A stretch of 64,000 nucleotides of DNA from Granulicella sp. WH15 (GTDB lineage Bacteria; Acidobacteriota; Terriglobia; Terriglobales; Acidobacteriaceae). Position numbers and translations under genes: made by a program. Where the stretch lies: positions 1-64,000 of the forward strand of contig NZ_CP042596.1 of assembly GCF_009914315.1 (NCBI RefSeq), in the 5' to 3' direction. How positions within the stretch are numbered: position 1 is the stretch's first letter; each line of letters begins with the position of its first letter. Below, piece by piece: positions 63,190-64,000 of this stretch. The notes beneath the pieces were generated by a model. It was not told where the DNA came from. It ran no database searches and saw only the letters and a list, made by a program, of their open reading frames with translations.

Positions 63190-64000
63190 ACTCGAACACG
63201 GACAACGCGATGACGGAAGAGAAGAACAGCCCGGTAGTGGTGACCTCGATCGCTCCGGCCAAGATGACGCTGGCCCAGGTGCGGGCGAAGCTCGACGGCA
63301 AGACCGGGCGCAAGTACTGGAAGAGCCTGGACGAGCTGGCCGAGACGCCGGAGTTTCAGGAGCTGGTGAACGAGGAGTTTCCGCGGCAGGCTGGTGCGGG
63401 CGAGTGGGTCGATGCGGTAAGCCGTCGCGGCTTCCTGAAGGTGATGGGCGCGTCGTTTGCGCTCGCGGGCCTGGCCGGATGCACCAAGCAGCCGGATGAG
63501 CCGATCTTCCCCTACGTGAAGCAGCCGGAGGACCTGGTCCTCGGCAAGTCGATGTTCTTCGCGACCGCGCACCCCTTCCCGACTGGAGCGATTCCGGTTC
63601 TGGTCAAGTCCGACGCGTTCCGTCCGATCAAGATCGAGGGCAATCCCGACCACCCGATGTCGAAGGGCAAGTCGGATGCGTTCTCGCAGGCCACCCTGCT
63701 CGATCTGTACGATCCCGACCGCTCGCAGCACCCGCTCTATCGCGGCGAGACCAGTGACTTCGGCTCGTTCCAGAAGGCGTTTACGACCGCCGCCAAGAAG
63801 TCTCAGGGCGGACAGGGTATCTACTTCCTGAGCGAGACCATCACCTCGCCGACGCTGGCGGCCCAGTGGAAGACGGTTCAGTCCGCCTATCCGCAGGCCA
63901 AGCTGATCCAGTGGGAGCCGGTAAACCAGGATTCATCGCGTGCCGCATCGAAGGCTGCCTTCGGTAGCTACGCGGATGCGCAGTACAAGCTCGAAGAGGC
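63186..64000 (+). CDS. actB: Alternative complex III subunit B, molybdopterin-oxidoreductase-like (partial)
   Basis: About 271 residues are seen; the gene runs off the window. ATG overlaps the actA stop (ATGA). N-terminal part MTEEKNSPVVVTSIAPAKM, then a Tat signal with twin arginine (SRRGFLKVMGASFALAGLAG) and a Cys, then the oxidoreductase region with PFPTGAIPVLVKSDAFRPIK and EGNPDHPMSKGKSDAFSQA. In ACIII, ActB is a large iron-sulfur protein related to DMSO reductases but lacking the cofactor; the 4Fe-4S domain lies outside the window. Confidence 0.92.
   Translation, partial: MNSNTDNAMTEEKNSPVVVTSIAPAKMTLAQVRAKLDGKTGRKYWKSLDELAETPEFQELVNEEFPRQAGAGEWVDAVSRRGFLKVMGASFALAGLAGCTKQPDEPIFPYVKQPEDLVLGKSMFFATAHPFPTGAIPVLVKSDAFRPIKIEGNPDHPMSKGKSDAFSQATLLDLYDPDRSQHPLYRGETSDFGSFQKAFTTAAKKSQGGQGIYFLSETITSPTLAAQWKTVQSAYPQAKLIQWEPVNQDSSRAASKAAFGSYADAQYKLEE

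Noticed and set aside
1..64000. CRISPR arrays and tRNA or rRNA genes
   Set aside because: No regularly spaced direct repeats and no tRNA or rRNA sequence was recognised; the dispersed repeats are irregular in spacing.

Overview
The window starts at the ATG of dnaA and most likely comes from the origin region of a high-GC member of the Acidobacteriota, class Terriglobia (Granulicella/Edaphobacter/Terriglobus type). Grounds: the dnaA-oriC-dnaN layout, a VWFA protein of the type common in Acidobacteria, an alternative complex III (act) operon, hopanoid-type glycosyltransferase HpnI, DUF1003 and GH57/DUF3536 proteins, and the repeat family described below. The genus is an inference.

Layout. 1-4010: dnaA, a decayed SDR pseudogene, oriC with DnaA boxes, and dnaN from a TTG codon. 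4190-9902: DHA2 efflux pump, SRPBCC protein, mutS2, zinc-ribbon membrane protein. 10117-17205: hemB, a second small zinc-ribbon membrane protein, and a lipoate cluster (lpdA, CHAD protein, lipB, two-lipoyl E2). 17827-19484: purE-purK, overlapping by 4 nt. 19614-39645: an all-minus block of phage structural genes. 39844-49114: alpha/beta hydrolase, glyA, DUF4126 membrane protein, LolA-like exported protein, SPFH protein, rnpB (minus strand), a diguanylate cyclase, a VWFA protein. 49349-58566: HpnI, cNMP-DUF1003 membrane protein, GT39 transferase, Rieske oxygenase, MBL hydrolase, GH57 enzyme. 58685-59292: AbrB-Doc toxin-antitoxin pair. 59299-61879: MgtC-type membrane protein, AlkA-type glycosylase, small membrane protein, GNAT enzyme. 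62254-64000: start of the act respiratory operon (actA complete, actB cut by the window end).

The most interesting region is the 20-kb phage block. It has a sigma-70-like promoter, a zinc-ribbon protein, a sigma-region-4-like regulator, candidate protease and scaffold, capsid, connectors, tail tube, a secreted-looking 1585-residue fibre with an SGNH hydrolase domain, terminase large subunit, portal, a hub/lectin protein and a holin-like protein. I see no integrase, replication genes, tape measure or endolysin, and TerL and portal lie downstream of the tail genes. The frames are intact, yet host intergenic repeats have settled in four of its gaps. This looks like a domesticated, possibly gene-transfer-agent-like remnant. 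Between TerL and portal sits a two-gene cargo, a HipA-like kinase plus a DUF3037 protein, with its own terminator: a candidate toxin-antitoxin or defence module.

The second theme is a mosaic family of intergenic repeats, in about fifteen places. Recurring modules are a GGAGCGAAGCGGAGGAATCT block (A), a TTGNNN period-6 tract, a GTCCGGGCTTTAGCCCGGAC palindrome block (B), a GCGCTGAAGGCGC / GGGCTGAAGGCCC block (C), an ACCGCACGAAGTGCCGCCC block with a GCCGACCAACGGGAGGCCC part (D and D'), and a GGCGGGCGTTCGCACGCC block (E). D modules often abut stop codons, and one forms the last codons and stop of terL.
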